From the NCBI GenBank assembly GCA_019614645.1, contig JABWDB010000067.1, forward strand, positions 868,001 to 932,000: a stretch of DNA of 64,000 bases. The letters run 5' to 3'. Source of the DNA: Stratiolaelaps scimitus (taxonomy: Eukaryota; Arthropoda; Arachnida; Mesostigmata; Laelapidae). Shown piece after piece: positions 38,872 through 51,553 of this stretch. Position 1 is the first letter of the stretch. Every line of letters starts with the position of its first letter. The notes below the pieces were generated by a model. The model was not told the origin of the DNA and ran no database searches. It saw only the letters and a program-made list of their open reading frames with translations. Made by a program: the position numbers and the translations under genes.

Positions 38872-40554
38872 ATAGGACACTTATAATACAGCAAATTAGC
38901 CTGTATATTTTTCACAATTCTCCTATTAGGCTGTTTTCTAAACAATGTATTTTTAACATTATATTGAAAATAGAGAAGACTTCTTTATAATAAACAGTAC
39001 ACCCCATATGATTATGTGATTCCCTGTGGAATCTAACAAAACCAAAAGGTTTTATTATTTGCGTTCCGCAAACGATTTTTCTTGCACAGGAGGCGCGAAA
39101 CATTCCCATGTGCGAAAATCGACCTTCGCGAAACTAGAGGTCGATATAATTGATATTTGTTCGTTCATTTTGAGTGTCCCGAAATAATCTGATTTTTTGC
39201 TTCTTGGAGGGCGATTAAATATTATCATTTAAGTTAAAAAGTGCGATACGTCTATTATTATATCTTCGTTCGTCCTTATGCTATGCCTACAAAAACACAA
39301 CTCGCATACTACGGGTCAACTTCACTGCCGAGCTATCAGTTTGGTTAAAGTTTGACTAATTCGCGAATTGCCTAAGAGTTCGTCGAAAGTGTTCATGAAT
39401 TCATCCGCAGTTTCAGCTGTATAGTATTTTACTGCATGCTGCTATAGGGTATATAGTTGTGTACACACGAACAATATTTATTGATAGCAAAAGTATTGTT
39501 TGTTTCACAACTGAGCCAATTCTAGTCTGTTCACCTCTCCAGACGATCTAATATCTCACAACAGTCTGATGGTCGACGTGAGGCCATTCTTGACTGCCAC
39601 AATCACCATTATTATTCATTCAAGCACCGGCTGGCTTTACTCATAATGACGCCACAGATGAATATATCGCGCGCACATAAATGAACAGTCTACCAAGCGA
39701 AGTGCACAAAGATGAAATTGCTGAAATGAAAAGAAACCCCTCCAACGAATAAACCATCGAACACACGCCTGCAACCCGACATTCAAATGCAATTATAATG
39801 GAGAAACAGTTGAAAAATTTTAGCGACACTAATCGGGGGCTGGGGGTGTATCGCTTCACTGTTCCGTTTAACGGAATGATACCAACACCACGGACGACAA
39901 CGACGATAACGAAAATGATCCCGGTTGATTGAATATTTCAATGGTAGATGTCGGTGGAGGTCCGGCTTCACCACCGGTGGTGTGATTCCCAGCTATATAT
40001 ATATATATATATATATAGCTTACTTTTGGTCTCTGCTTATTGCTAAAGTTAAATAAATGAATAAACACATTTATATAATATTTACATAGATAAATATATT
40101 CTTAGAAGTAACTTTTGCTTTCATTATTAGCACCGTTCGTACGGTAAATGAAATATGTAAAAAAATATAAATATAAATTTATACCACATGTGCATTTCGT
40201 GTAATTCATGTACATAAACGTATCTATATTGGCTCAACGTAGCGTGGTTATTATCCACAAGTGCATTAATGTAAAGAGAAATTATTCTGCTGCTGAAGAA
40301 GAAGACACTGCCGTATCATATGTCTGTCACAGTCCTCCGTACTTTGAACACCCACAACTATTGCAGGGTGTACCTACTTGTTTGGCAAAGAATATAATGA
40401 AATCCATGGATTGCAAATCGTGGATTCGATACGTCCCGATTTTCTCTTTATTTTGACCTTGTTCCTTATCGCACCCCTACTGTATAAATCCTTATCTATC
40501 TCAATCATTTTTCTCTTCCACATATGAATAAATTCCTGATATGCCGGGCTATCC
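38872..40554. other. No supported gene
   Basis: AT-rich DNA with the palindromic (AT)n at 39991. A tandem of the TATAGGACACT motif sits at the start, next to the retroposon target duplication. Confidence 0.45.
39991..40020. repeat. AGCT-(AT)n-AGCT palindrome
   Basis: A perfect 30-bp palindrome. Confidence 0.9.
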
Positions 40555-40810
40555 GGAAGCTTGCGCCGATGCTTCAGGCCGTCCATGAAGAGCGGCAAAC
40601 TTTCATAGCCTCCGTCTTGACTAGGTTGATCGTTACGTCAGCCTACCGAACATATACCGGAAATATTGCAAGTGCATCTTCGAGTTGAAACCTACTCTGA
40701 CCAAAAATCACTAGGTCATCAGTGTCGGGCAAGGCTTTCACATGGCTAAACGAACCTCAAACTCAATACGTTCAAGATCATTCAAGAGGAACAAGAAAAG
40801 GACATAACAT
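40555..40810 (-). pseudogene. Reverse transcriptase palm-domain fragment (LINE)
   Basis: On the minus strand LFLFLLNDLERIEFE (40760-40810) is followed in another frame by KALPDTDDLVIFGQSRFQLE, and then VTINLVKTEAMKV. This is the layout around the catalytic YADD box: 'FINDL', then 'YADD-L-L--S---LQ', then 'GL-VN--KTK'. Here the box reads DTDD and a stop lies between the last two blocks. The copy is dead. Confidence 0.6.
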
Positions 40811-42120
40811 CTTTTTGCAGCTCGTGACAGACTTTAGTGCCAACCTTAAATATTAACCGTAGTTACATTCCGCCATCATATAGTTTGGCATCAATTCGTT
40901 CTTTTAGGAAAATACTTCCTACTCAATTTCTCGATCGTTATCCGTTACATTCAAGGTATTCGTTTTTAAATCTTGCCAAACTACTTCCGTATTCGTTGAA
41001 TACATGAGATTGAGCCCTGACTGGATATTCGTTCCTATAATAGTTTTCTAAGCCCGTCTACCAGTCATCGAAGCCGTATTGGTGTACAGTTACCTGGTGA
41101 TTGAGACTGTGAGCAATGAGAAAATGTCTTTCAAACGACAAAGTGATATATGCAACTCAACAGCTTAATCAAAATGGAATCGTTCTCTCTATCGAATGTC
41201 CTTAATTCTTGCTAATCACAAAAAATATGGAAACGCGTACTTGCTGTACTATACATGCTAGTGTATGCAAACATATTTGATATGCTACCATGATAATAAC
41301 ACAACGAGCAGTAACGCAGCGAGCCACCTAATGGATTTATTCGATGTACATGTTCGACACATTGTTTATAACAGAAGTGTCCGTAATACGAGTCTACAAT
41401 AATAATAATAATAATATAGTAAGGGGGTGCGGCCGAGGCAAAGAGGCGCAACATTGAATTTTCTACGAATCGAGTTAAATATTCAGATCGTTCACAAAGA
41501 GGGAAGCAATGTGTCCGCGTAGAGACGAACAAATGGAAAATAAGGAGTTGACAGAACAAACTAACAAGCTTTAGTGAAATATATAGTCTATATACTTCAT
41601 TAACAAGCAGGAAATAAATAGGTCGATTGGTAGAGAGAACAGGGCACATCTCTGAAGCATATGTGAACGTTAGAGAACAAGAAATATCGACAATAATTGA
41701 TCTAGGTGCTGCCTAAAAGGGATGATATTGTAAGCCATCGTGATTAAGTCCTTCAGTATAGATATACATTTCTTTACATTGTTGTGTTTTAATTAATATT
41801 CTCCTACACTTATTTGTAAGAAGGGTAAACGTTTGCATCTTCAGCATGTATTAGAATTTCTGTGTGTATTTCACTAGTATTGTAGAGAGAGGCTTGTATG
41901 GGAAACCTCAAGAACTCGTCTTTTAACTCTGCTTCAGTGACGTCTCTCAGTGAAAATATTCTGTAAGAAGATACAAGCCAAGAAATTTTACTAATTCCTT
42001 GAGTGCCTTACGTTGAGACGCAGTATTTGAATATTAAAAAGGCGTTTCGTGAATATCTAGAATGTATAGCTCTTTCTGGTGAACCACTAAAAATCAAAAC
42101 TAAAGCCTCTATAAGGTTGA

Positions 42121-42507
42121 TCAAACATCAAATATATATTCTACATAAAACAAAAGTTCGTTACGTCTGAACTCTGTGAGGACGATGTTGAGGTATTCGG
42201 TTCCTCCAACAATGTTAATGTTCCAGTTATAAGCTGTTTCAGAGATCGCGGGCCCAAGCATTTTTAACATCATATAATCCAAGTTATGCGATCTGTCACA
42301 CAGTGATTGATTGTTTGTTGTGATTCTGATGATGACGAATATTTTTTGTTTTGTGTTCACTTCCAGGTGAGTATTATTTCCATCTGTGCAGACTTCGCAT
42401 GAGCGAGCGACCGCCGTGAGTGCTACGACTGTTTTGATGTCAAGGGAGTATGAAATACTATTGACAGTTTTCCAATGAATACGCCTAACTGCCACGACAA
42501 ACTGGGT
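42121..42507 (-). CDS. Possible terminal exon, unknown protein
   Basis: On the minus strand a good acceptor (CGTTTTCCTTAG) at 42508 is followed in phase by 128 open codons: TQFVVAVRRIHWKTVNSISY, then CEVCTDGNNTHLEVNTKQK, and ending LLFYVEYIFDV. In AT-rich surroundings this length is unusual. No domain is recognised and no upstream exon is defined. Confidence 0.25.
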   Translation of the reverse strand, partial: TQFVVAVRRIHWKTVNSISYSLDIKTVVALTAVARSCEVCTDGNNTHLEVNTKQKIFVIIRITTNNQSLCDRSHNLDYMMLKMLGPAISETAYNWNINIVGGTEYLNIVLTEFRRNELLFYVEYIFDV

Positions 42508-44102
42508 CTAAGGAAAACGAAGTTTTAGCAATTTTGGTACAATTGTTAATGCCGAACGATCGTAGGGTCCCAAGAGGGTATGAGCGAACTTAGTGAAAAT
42601 TGTACTATTTTCGGAGATTTGACATCACAAAGGTACGTTCAATCAACACTATTGAGATTATGATAAGTCCTTGAAGTAATCCCAGACGGAAACACCGATA
42701 CCTGTCGCGGAAAGTCAGGCGAGGGTCAGCTGAAAGACGAAGAGATTTTTGAGAGAAGCAGTCGCAACATAAAAGTTGTGATGTACAACTTTTATGCGAT
42801 GTACAATTCAATAATTCTGGAGACTAAAATAAATGAAAGCCTGCCTACCCGAAAGCTTGTCCTGTGAAAATCTAGGGCTAACGTCATTGGCGAATACATT
42901 GCGCAGTAAGTAGATAGAATATTGCCTCAAAAGCAATAGTCATTAGTAATACATGCATACGTGAATGTATTATATAAGATAATATTTAGTTAAACTTGAG
43001 TGACGAATGACGTTCGATGTCGTTGTACGAGACGCATTTTATTCTTCTCTATTGTTCTTGCTATTCTCTAATTGGAGTGAGTCAACATTGGCAATTCATC
43101 GTCTTACATAGACCGCTTTTCTAAATACAACACCGAAGTATACTGTTTGAGTGTGTCGAATAGACACCTTAATATGGCTAACCTGAAGCTGTGTTGTATT
43201 GGCTGCCGGGGGTCCCACGGTGTCTGATCCTGACCAGATCAATAATATTATAGATCATAAAACGTTTGAAACAGTTTCCCAATTTCAAATTTATATTTTC
43301 ATAAAGTGTGAAGGCTACATTCTCTCTGACTGGAGTCTCGCGATTCGTCAATCTTGTGCGAACCTGTTGTTGTTCTCTTATTGTCCGGCCAAGTCGGTTT
43401 TCACTTTGGTGTTTGACCGATATTTCCACCTCGCAGATTCCGTGGTAGTAGTAGTAGTTGTAATAGAACTTTCTTAATTACTTAATGTATATCAGACGTC
43501 TATCAAACACTCGGTTGAGTATTTGAACGTTTATCGTTTCGAGAATCCATTAGCTAATAAATGCCATTGTAACATCGACGGAATGGCGCTGTTAGTCGTT
43601 TAGTGATATCATGGGTAGCGATGGTTCAGGCTACCAATTACTCTACAAGCTCTCTTCCCCCTAAAATTTTAGAATACTAATACGTGCATAGGGTGATCAA
43701 ACCTACCAAAAACTTTTCAGAGGTTCTAAATAGTTGTCGTCTTATGTGAAATTATCGTTACCGTAATGGGCAGCGCAGGCATGTTACAGCATGTCAATAT
43801 TTAGATTCAACATTTGAGGCGCTTTGAGGGGTGCCGATATACACGAAGGCTGACATAATCCTTCCCTAATAGATGACCAGGATAAACCGGGATTAGGTCT
43901 CCACACAACTCTCTCGTCTTCGTCATCTGGATTTCGCCCACCTTTTCGCGCATTACACAAATTAATCCTGCTTCTCTTGATGATCCTATGTATTTTCTTA
44001 TATTAGGTCGCTTTTCGTGCGTCTCAATGGCGGCGAATGAAAGGCTAGCTTCCTAATGCTTAATTTCATCGATAACAGCAGTTTCAGAAATAAAACTGCC
44101 AA

Positions 44103-44105
<3 letters not shown>

Positions 44106-44140
<35 letters not shown>
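44106..44140. repeat. (AT)n microsatellite
   Basis: 35 bp of AT repeats. Confidence 0.9.
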
Positions 44141-44143
<3 letters not shown>

Positions 44144-45571
44144 GAATATCACTATACAAATATTCGAGCTCATAATATAGACAACAGTGTGCGATCTATA
44201 TATAATATTTATATTCTACGATATTAGGTATCAACTTAGGGGCCTTTAATTTATTTATTTTTCTTAGGGGTGCTGTATTATGACGAACCGAGTCGACGAG
44301 ACCGAGCCATCGTTACCAGTCGATAAATATATCGAGCCTCGATAGCCTAAGGAAGCAGAGCAATGTCGCAACAAAACAAAAATTTATATTTCGACTTGTA
44401 GACTGTTCCACGCGTTCTCTCAAGTCAATCTCCTCAAAATATAGTCCGATGTTTATCTTGTCCGAAAACAATATGACATACGAAAGTAAGCCGGTTGAAG
44501 ACTTTAAGACATATTTGGTAACGAGAGCGAAGAGGAATAAGAAGCAAATGACGGAAAACATAGCATAGATCTAAGCGTAACGGCTGTTGGGTAAGATAGA
44601 AATACGGTTCTCCCCTCTATGCTGCCGTTACACTAGCGTTATGTCATCTGCACGAGTGAGTCGATAGTTTACGAGAAACTCGTCAAAGTCAAGTGACGAG
44701 TTGAACGTCTTTTGATTGCTCTGTGAAAATGAAGGCATAAACGTCACGGTATCGAACGCATCAGCTTTACTTCCTTAAGAGCTATCCATGCGCGGCTGAT
44801 CGGTGCCTGTGTGAACTGTATCGTAAATTGACGATCCACCTGTATTTCATGTCAGCGGTTTTTTGCCTCCAAACAAACGAACGGTATCGTGCGAAATCAT
44901 AGAGCAGGGGAAAGTGAAGGGGCTTGTTGAAACGAGATCCTTGTAAACGGATCTCGCACAGGATTGTGAATATGATAGCTGTAACTGGCTCGGCCAAAAC
45001 GTGATAAATTAACCATCGTAATAACGGATACGCGGAGAGGTTCGCGGCAGTTGTTTTTCGTAATTACTTTGAACTTATATTTTTCACATTTTGAGACATG
45101 TTCTCTATACGCATTCGTGTGGCATTACTACTAGAAATGTACGGAGGAAAATCCACACCTCGTAGAGGCCACACGATGATTTCAACCTGTGCACTGGGAT
45201 ATATCCACCCCCTATAGGCCTATGTTCCCAGTTGTGACTCGATTGCTAACTAAGCAAGTCTAATCTAATTGTCGGAGATGGCTCAGCGGGAACAGTAACG
45301 TGGCCAGCAATTAGCCAGAGCTTCCTCCCATAGCGTGTATTGTCAAAATAGTAAACATATTTGAGCATGTGTTGGTTTCGAATTATGGAATACCAACAAA
45401 CAGCAGACACTGTGGATACACGAACCCTAAACGTTCTGTATATATCAACAGCCCAAAGCTGATTGTTTTAAGCAGATTACTCGGACGAGTAACTGTTATC
45501 TCTCTCTCTCTCTTATATTGTGCATATTTAATAATAAATACATCATACAATACAATGTAGTATATGCGCGT

Positions 45572-45599
45572 TTATATATATATATATATGTGTGTGTGT
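45572..45599. repeat. (AT)n then (GT)n
   Basis: AT repeats pass directly into GT repeats. Confidence 0.9.
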
Positions 45600-46499
45600 A
45601 GATAACAGGTCACATATAGCACACAGTGTTCAACGATATCATACATTTTGTAAAAGATCCTGTTGTTATTGTTTACTGATGTTTCCTTCTTCTAAAGATC
45701 ACCATTGATTGACATCGATAATTAACATAAATAGCCGTTTAAGTGGACGGGCACCGTTATGCGTCCTTGGCTTTCGTGACCATCCGTTGAGGACGACAAA
45801 GCGACAAAAACGCTAACGGTGTCGCGAAATCTATGGTCATTAGAATAATGTAATAGATATGTGACCAATCATTTCGAGTGTTAAGGCAATGTTAACGAGA
45901 AACTCGATTCGCGTTAACTCGACCGTGTTAAGTTTGGTTCCAAACGAACGAAAATTAATGGCTCGATTGAACGGATCATTTCATATTTGTTATCATATTG
46001 TAGCGACGTCGTTATCTATATACTCTCCAATTACACAACGTGTCCATACGATTTTATAGGTATATGTGTATGTGTATGGGTACACCAAGTGTTTCGCTTC
46101 ATTGTTTTAGTTGCAGACTGGTTGCTTGATTGCTCTTTGCTGTGTGTAGTCATATTATGAAATTCGGTCGTCAAGATTACTTTTTGCATCACATGTAAAA
46201 GTATAATGTAAGTAAACATCCGTTATATTCATTCAGTTTATATAATAATAATAATAACAGCAACAATAAGTGTTATTTTTGTAAGTTAGTACGACAAGTG
46301 ATGTACAGCAGTTTGGGTAGACAACGTGGGCAAAGTGGGTGGTCAGTTCCGTCGTTATAATCAACAAAAGGTAAAATACCGGGAAAAAGGAAGACAAGTC
46401 TTCATTAGCTTTCCTGTTGGTCTTCATCAAGATTAAAACACTAACACCGACGTAGATGTTTCAATACCACCTAGAGCACATACTGGTAAATGTACTGAC

Positions 46500-46735
46500 A
46501 ATAGTCCGCTCTCCCCCAGAACTGGTGCAATTTCCAACCGTATTTCATGGGTGCGGCAACTTAAAAGGAACTTCAAATTATAGCCGACCGCAAATTCATA
46601 GAGAACACTACCACGAGCATGTGAGCAAGGAGGAACTCGACGAAATTCGAAGAAATGGAGGCATCACGCTGATAAAAGAATCAACGAAATTCGTCACCAA
46701 AAATGTTCTGCTAGTAATTAAAGCAAACGATTAGT
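46500..46735 (+). pseudogene. Gypsy-type pol remnant, start of the reverse transcriptase region
   Basis: The frame reads ELVQFPTVFHGCGNLKG, then SKEELDEIRRNGGITLIKES and TKNVLLVIKAND before a stop. This matches the order of motifs at the entry to Ty3/Gypsy reverse transcriptase, where a short precatalytic segment precedes the helix with EELD and a 'G-I-I/L' element. The fragment stops before the catalytic core, which I do not find nearby. It lies 100 bp upstream of the mariner insertion and in the same orientation as the integrase remnant beyond it. Confidence 0.6.
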
Positions 46736-46840
46736 GTGGAGCGTGTTTGCATCCGATTCACCCAAACGGGGGCGTTTGAATAAAATTAGCATCCTATGAT
46801 TAGGGGAAACTTCAATAATAACTGGCAAGTACCAAATATA

Positions 46841-47477
46841 AGGCTGTCCGGATCAAACTGTCCCGCCATTCGAATGGCGCACAATCCGAACTACGCGATA
46901 CAATGCGTTCATTTTTGGAGTGGGCACGCGGCAGGAATGTGGCTTCCTTTCGAACACTGAGTGCTTTTGATACGATCAGAAAGATGGACACTGCAGCAAA
47001 AAAATCAAATTCCCCCAAAAATCAACGGGAAAACATCAAGTTTTTGTTTCTCCAAAAACACCCTCCAGCTGAAATCCATCGAAAATTAGTGAACGCGTAC
47101 AGCAGGTCTGCCTTATGCCTGCGAACACTGATGACCATGAGGCGGGGACCACATTAAAGGTGCAACGAGGAACGAACGGATTGACAGAATCAAGGCAGCT
47201 TGTGAGCTAACTAGAGCTTGGTCCATGAGGTCTTTGTCGGCTGAAACTGTGATTCCTCGGGTGACATGTCATGAAATTGTCACCAATATACTGAAGATGA
47301 AGAAAATCAATGCAAAATGGGTTCCCTATATACTGAGTGCTGAGCAGATGAAAATGCGTGTGGAGTGTTCGACATCTAATTTGAAGACTTATACGCAACA
47401 AACCAGTCGCCTTTTGAACTAATTTAGTTCAAAACTTATTGGAATTTATCGAGCGGACAGTTTGATCCGGACAGCCT
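46841..47477 (+). mobile_element. Short mariner-family element lacking a catalytic domain
   Basis: Inverted repeats of about 24 bp bound the element: AGGCTGTCCGGATCAAACTG at 46841 and its reverse complement ending at 47477. The left flank is TA and the right flank AA, so the TA duplication is imperfect. Inside, 46981-47150 encodes the first helix-turn-helix of a mariner transposase (RENIKFLFLQKHPPAEIHRK), and 47230-47400 encodes the linker before the catalytic domain (KINAKWVPYILSAEQMKMRV). The frames are broken between the two parts, and no catalytic aspartates follow. At 637 bp it is about half the usual length, so it is a non-autonomous internal-deletion derivative. Confidence 0.85.
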
Positions 47478-47514
47478 AATAGCTCACACTCTACATAGAT
47501 GCAACTTTGGGCAA

Positions 47515-47800
47515 TGGTCACGTACGTGGCACAATTCATCGAACAGCTCTCAGAGAAACCATACTACTAGAATTTATCAAGATAGATACACCTGCAGCTG
47601 GCCCATGAGGAAGATTACAATAAGGTGCAAATAGCTCTTGTGTCTCGCTCTTTCTATCCATTAGATGCCCCGGCAAATAGGGCAGGATAGTCCTCCTTCA
47701 GAATCAGCCTTGGCCACTCTCTAGCAAAGCAGTGTGAAAACATTCAGATAAGGTGGACCCCACTACGAACGAAAATAGTAGCCATCCATCGTTGTCGACG
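47515..47800 (+). pseudogene. Gypsy-type pol remnant, RT/RNase H connection
   Basis: VTYVAQFIEQLSEKPYY (47518-47570) and, in another frame, HEEDYNKVQIAL (47608 onward) resemble the end of the Gypsy reverse transcriptase and the connection into RNase H. Frames shift and stop often. The fragment lies between the mariner copy and the integrase remnant. The identification leans on that position as much as on sequence. Confidence 0.45.
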
Positions 47801-47879
47801 GTCTCACTTGGGCCGAAAATGTGTAATACATTGTGAGGACGTCTGGTAGCGTAGGACACTGTGAGAAATCAGCAAGAAC

Positions 47880-48616
47880 AAATGATCATCCAGGGGGATT
47901 CCAGGATCGCCATGGCAAATAGTAAGTCCGGATCTCTTTACGCTGGACAATCGGAAATGATAGTTGGCCATTACAGGTTCTATTGAGTTATTACACCACC
48001 TGGAAGGAATGAAAACCGAGCAGTCAAGGAAAGCATTGCTCGAAAACCATTGGGATATGACAGGAGATATACAATAGAGACAACGGGCACGAGTGTGACT
48101 CCGAAGAATTCCGAAAACCTTCCTGAAGAGATGTCCCATTAAGAGTATAACGAGCAGTTAATATTAACCCTCAAGGAAATGGACTAGCTGACCGCAGTAT
48201 TCAAGAGGCAACAAAAAAAAGATACTCAGAATGAACTGGTGCGGCTCTTAGAATACTTCACTGGAGTGAGAAAAAAGACCACGAAGGACAAAGCTAGGCT
48301 TTACAGTCGAGCGTCTCCAAGGCCGACTGGCTAACAACTCACCTGGCGGTGCATAAATCCTTGCTGACACGGAAAATCATGCTGACGAAAGAAGTAATTA
48401 GAAAACTTTTCTTAAAAGAAAACGAGATAACAGATGTCGACATACGACAGAGAGGCCAGTTCGCAGAGAACATTAGCAATAGAACAACAAGTTCGCTTTA
48501 GTAAGGCACGAGATTCTTTTTCTTTGTGCGTAAGGGGAAGATGGTCACAGTACTACCTGGCCCGTGATCATATCAATAACGAAACAGGTACGCTGATGCG
48601 ATGCAACCAAAGCTAA
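47880..48616 (+). pseudogene. Gypsy-type integrase and pol C-terminus, decayed
   Basis: SPWQIVSPDLFTLDN (about 47908-47950) contains the first catalytic Asp of a retroviral-type integrase core. DNGHECDSEEFRK (48080-48118) carries the second. INPQGNGLADRSIQ (48157-48200) is the third motif, with Asp where the catalytic Glu is expected. The last part (48434-48616) is an open frame of 60 codons, STYDREASSQRTL...RGRWSQYYLARDHI, matching the short basic domain after the core. Stops and frameshifts separate the blocks. It is an old, inactive copy. I could not define LTRs. Confidence 0.75.
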
Positions 48617-50408
48617 ATATTAACATGCCTATCACCGTAGGACACGCTTCGACTAATGTACTATTATTTTTCACTGGTATACAATAAGGAGGATTTATTG
48701 TAGACAATGTTAAGCCCAAGCTGACATGCATTGGTGATATCACATGTACACACACACACACTCACAATCAGTAGTGGAGAGATTGGTCGGCACTCACACA
48801 ATAGTTTGCAATTCCTATTATCATAATAGACAGCAAAGACATGTTCTTATTTAGGTTCTAGTTTATTTTACAGAATATATTATTCAGCTGATTATATATG
48901 TCACTTGACGAGGCTATAACCAACGATCCCTGATCCCTTCCGCTAAAGGTTGTCTAGGTCATGACCAGCCAGAAAATACAAAATAGAATATCGCTGCTAA
49001 GTTTTGTCCGGAACAATCCGCTATATACTACTTCTGATCCCTCATTTTAATCGAATACAATTTATGATTAACTATTGATTTTATATCGCTAAGTAGATTA
49101 GAATTGTAGAATCACACAAAATGTAAGCTCAAGTTTATATATTACACCAAGTCATATGCGGGGAGACTATTTCTGGGAGACTGTCTTTTATCTCTTGTAC
49201 GCCCCGTTTCGACCACCGTCAGCATCCCTCGGGAGTAGAGCGCTTAGCGCTTGAGCCGTGCGATGATTGAACGGCATAAATGAACCCGTCAAATCCAGAT
49301 ACATTGACTTGACATATGTCAGGTTCATCCACTGGGCTACATGAGCCACTACTTTTGTAGGGTGCACTTTGTTATGTTACTTTTGGATGTTTACCCAAAA
49401 AGGTAGACTTATTTCTGAAATATAAAGGAAATACGCCAGGTGAAACCTAGGTTGGGCAAGATCACGATAATGGCTGCGCTTTAATGACAGGCAGGCACAT
49501 ACACGAGAAGTATTCTTACGTGAACTTCAATTTATATATTGAAGTAGAAGACGGGGAATAGGATTTATCCCGAATCTAGCACCGGAATTTCATAAGTAAA
49601 GTGATTTTATTTGTACTACTAAACATAAAGATGGAATATGTGAAAGGAAGTGTGTTTGGGTTCCAGGAGAATATCGGCAATTAAAACATATATATTTTTC
49701 ATTCTTCTCGTACTGAAACAGTAATTGAAGGATACATTGAGAATAACTTCGAAAAAAGGAAAATATATATATATATATATATTATATTCCTGGCCAGGAA
49801 TTTATGTACATACGCCTTGAAGTAATATTTATGTGTGTTAGTGGTGACTGGGTGAGAGGTATGTAATGTGTTAATTGTAATTACTAGAGCAAGACCACCA
49901 TGATTTCTAATTTCATGCAAGGTCTGCTAGACATCTTCACACTTAATGACTAGTTCGTTGACAAAATTGGTTCACGATGTTGGGATCTGCGAGTCGATAT
50001 TGTAACAGAGATCACGTACATGGTAAGAGATCACGTCGTCAATCTTGGCTGAATATAATGGCGTCAAAATGGCTTGTGACCTTGGGATATACTTTTTAAA
50101 TCGAATTGAAAGAAAGACTCTAAAAGTGAACTTCCATTGTGTTAAGCTGGTTAGCGTCCTCGATTGCAAATTTATCCACAATACAATAATACTCGTATGA
50201 AGGGCGATAACATTCTCCAGTAAGTTTTGAACGGTGGGTCGGGTGATGTCTTGTGACTTGACGTTGCCTATTTATGACCAAATAGCGATTTTTGGAGTGG
50301 CGCTAGAGAGAATCCCAAATATGATTACGTTGTAATTACTTTGTAAATCGATTGCGACCAGAAGTATTAACCTCAGTGCCAGGTGTTTCAAATAGAGCCT
50401 TTAACTTA
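48617..50408. other. No supported gene
   Basis: AT-rich. The first few hundred bases could hold a 3' LTR of the Gypsy remnant, but I found no paired copy. Confidence 0.4.
49763..49782. repeat. (AT)n microsatellite
   Basis: 20 bp of AT repeats. Confidence 0.9.
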
Positions 50409-50451
50409 AAGACTTAACCTTAAAATTAAGCACCGAACTTGTCAACTTGCA

Positions 50452-50487
<36 letters not shown>

Positions 50488-50526
50488 AGTTGACAAGTTG
50501 GGTGCTTAATTTTAAGGTTAAGTCTT
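50409..50526. repeat. 42-bp inverted repeat closed by an (AT)n loop
   Basis: AAGACTTAACCTTAAAATTA starts the left arm (50409-50450). The right arm (50485-50526) is its reverse complement with one mismatch. The spacer is ATGC followed by (AT)n. The ends are not clearly flanked by a target duplication. Confidence 0.8.
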
Positions 50527-50689
50527 AGATATATTTAATTCCCACATACTCCACTGCAGGACAAATGTATGAAATATCGTGTTAATCTTAGTGAGATGAA
50601 TATTTGATATAGTTTATAATACCCCCTATATAATGTCATGTAAATAGCATTATTATTAATTATTATTATTATTAAGTGTTGTCTTATTT

Positions 50690-51507
50690 TATTTATTTAG
50701 CTCGTCCCGGCATCTCTCTCTCGTTCTGTCTCTCACTGTCGGCCTCAATGGTCAACAAAAACTTCCGTTTTCTCTCGGCCATTGTCCGCCAATGTGGTAA
50801 TAACAGCAACAGCAGCAGCAGCAGCAGCACCCAGACAAACAAACAAGCTATGCTTCTTGTGTAGTGTTGCTATCTTGGCTTGGCGCGTCATGCTCATCTC
50901 TGCTTGATTTTCTTATTTCTTTGTTTGCGTTACGGTCAGCTGCTATGCTCTTTGAGTGTTTGCTGCCCTGTCCAGCTCCCAATGCATGTAGCTCAACGAT
51001 GATGATTATGCTGCTGATAATGTTTTGTCGTTTTGGGCTCGTGTGTGTGTGTACGACGTGTATAGGTGTGAATGAAGTGAGAAAGTTAAGCTCATTCTTA
51101 TGTCATATTCTCTCGTACATCACACATATACACAGACATACGTATAAAATGAACATCTTATCCACCCATAAACAAACATCTATTCATTCAGCTCTATTAT
51201 CAGATCTACGTTCCCTCTTTGTCCCACCCATTCCGCTGTTGTGTGAGCTTGTGCTTGAGGATAAATATAATAGGGACGTCGAAATTAGTCTAAGTCTGCT
51301 GTTCACATATTTTATGATTATAATCGTTTCACCATCACTTATTATTATTATTCCACTACAATGGTATGTGTCTACGAAATCGATCGCATTCATAGTTTAT
51401 ATTGTAAATTCATGTATTATAAGTAAGTGTCCATCACATTATTCCGTGAATAGCAGAAGGCTTAGGCTGACAACAGTGCCACAGGAACACCCACGATGTA
51501 TTTCCAT

Positions 51508-51553
<46 letters not shown>

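Larger units (their letters stand above)
40811..46499. other. No supported gene beyond one possible exon
   Basis: Apart from the candidate at 42121-42507 and (AT)n tracts, frames are short. The 145-codon minus frame at 41212-41649 is hydrophobic and Tyr/Ile-biased by AT content and an (AAT)n run. Nothing else is recognised. Confidence 0.45.

Noticed and set aside
41212..41649. 145-codon minus frame
   Set aside because: It starts at a chance position, includes an Ile run from (AAT)n, and has no family likeness.
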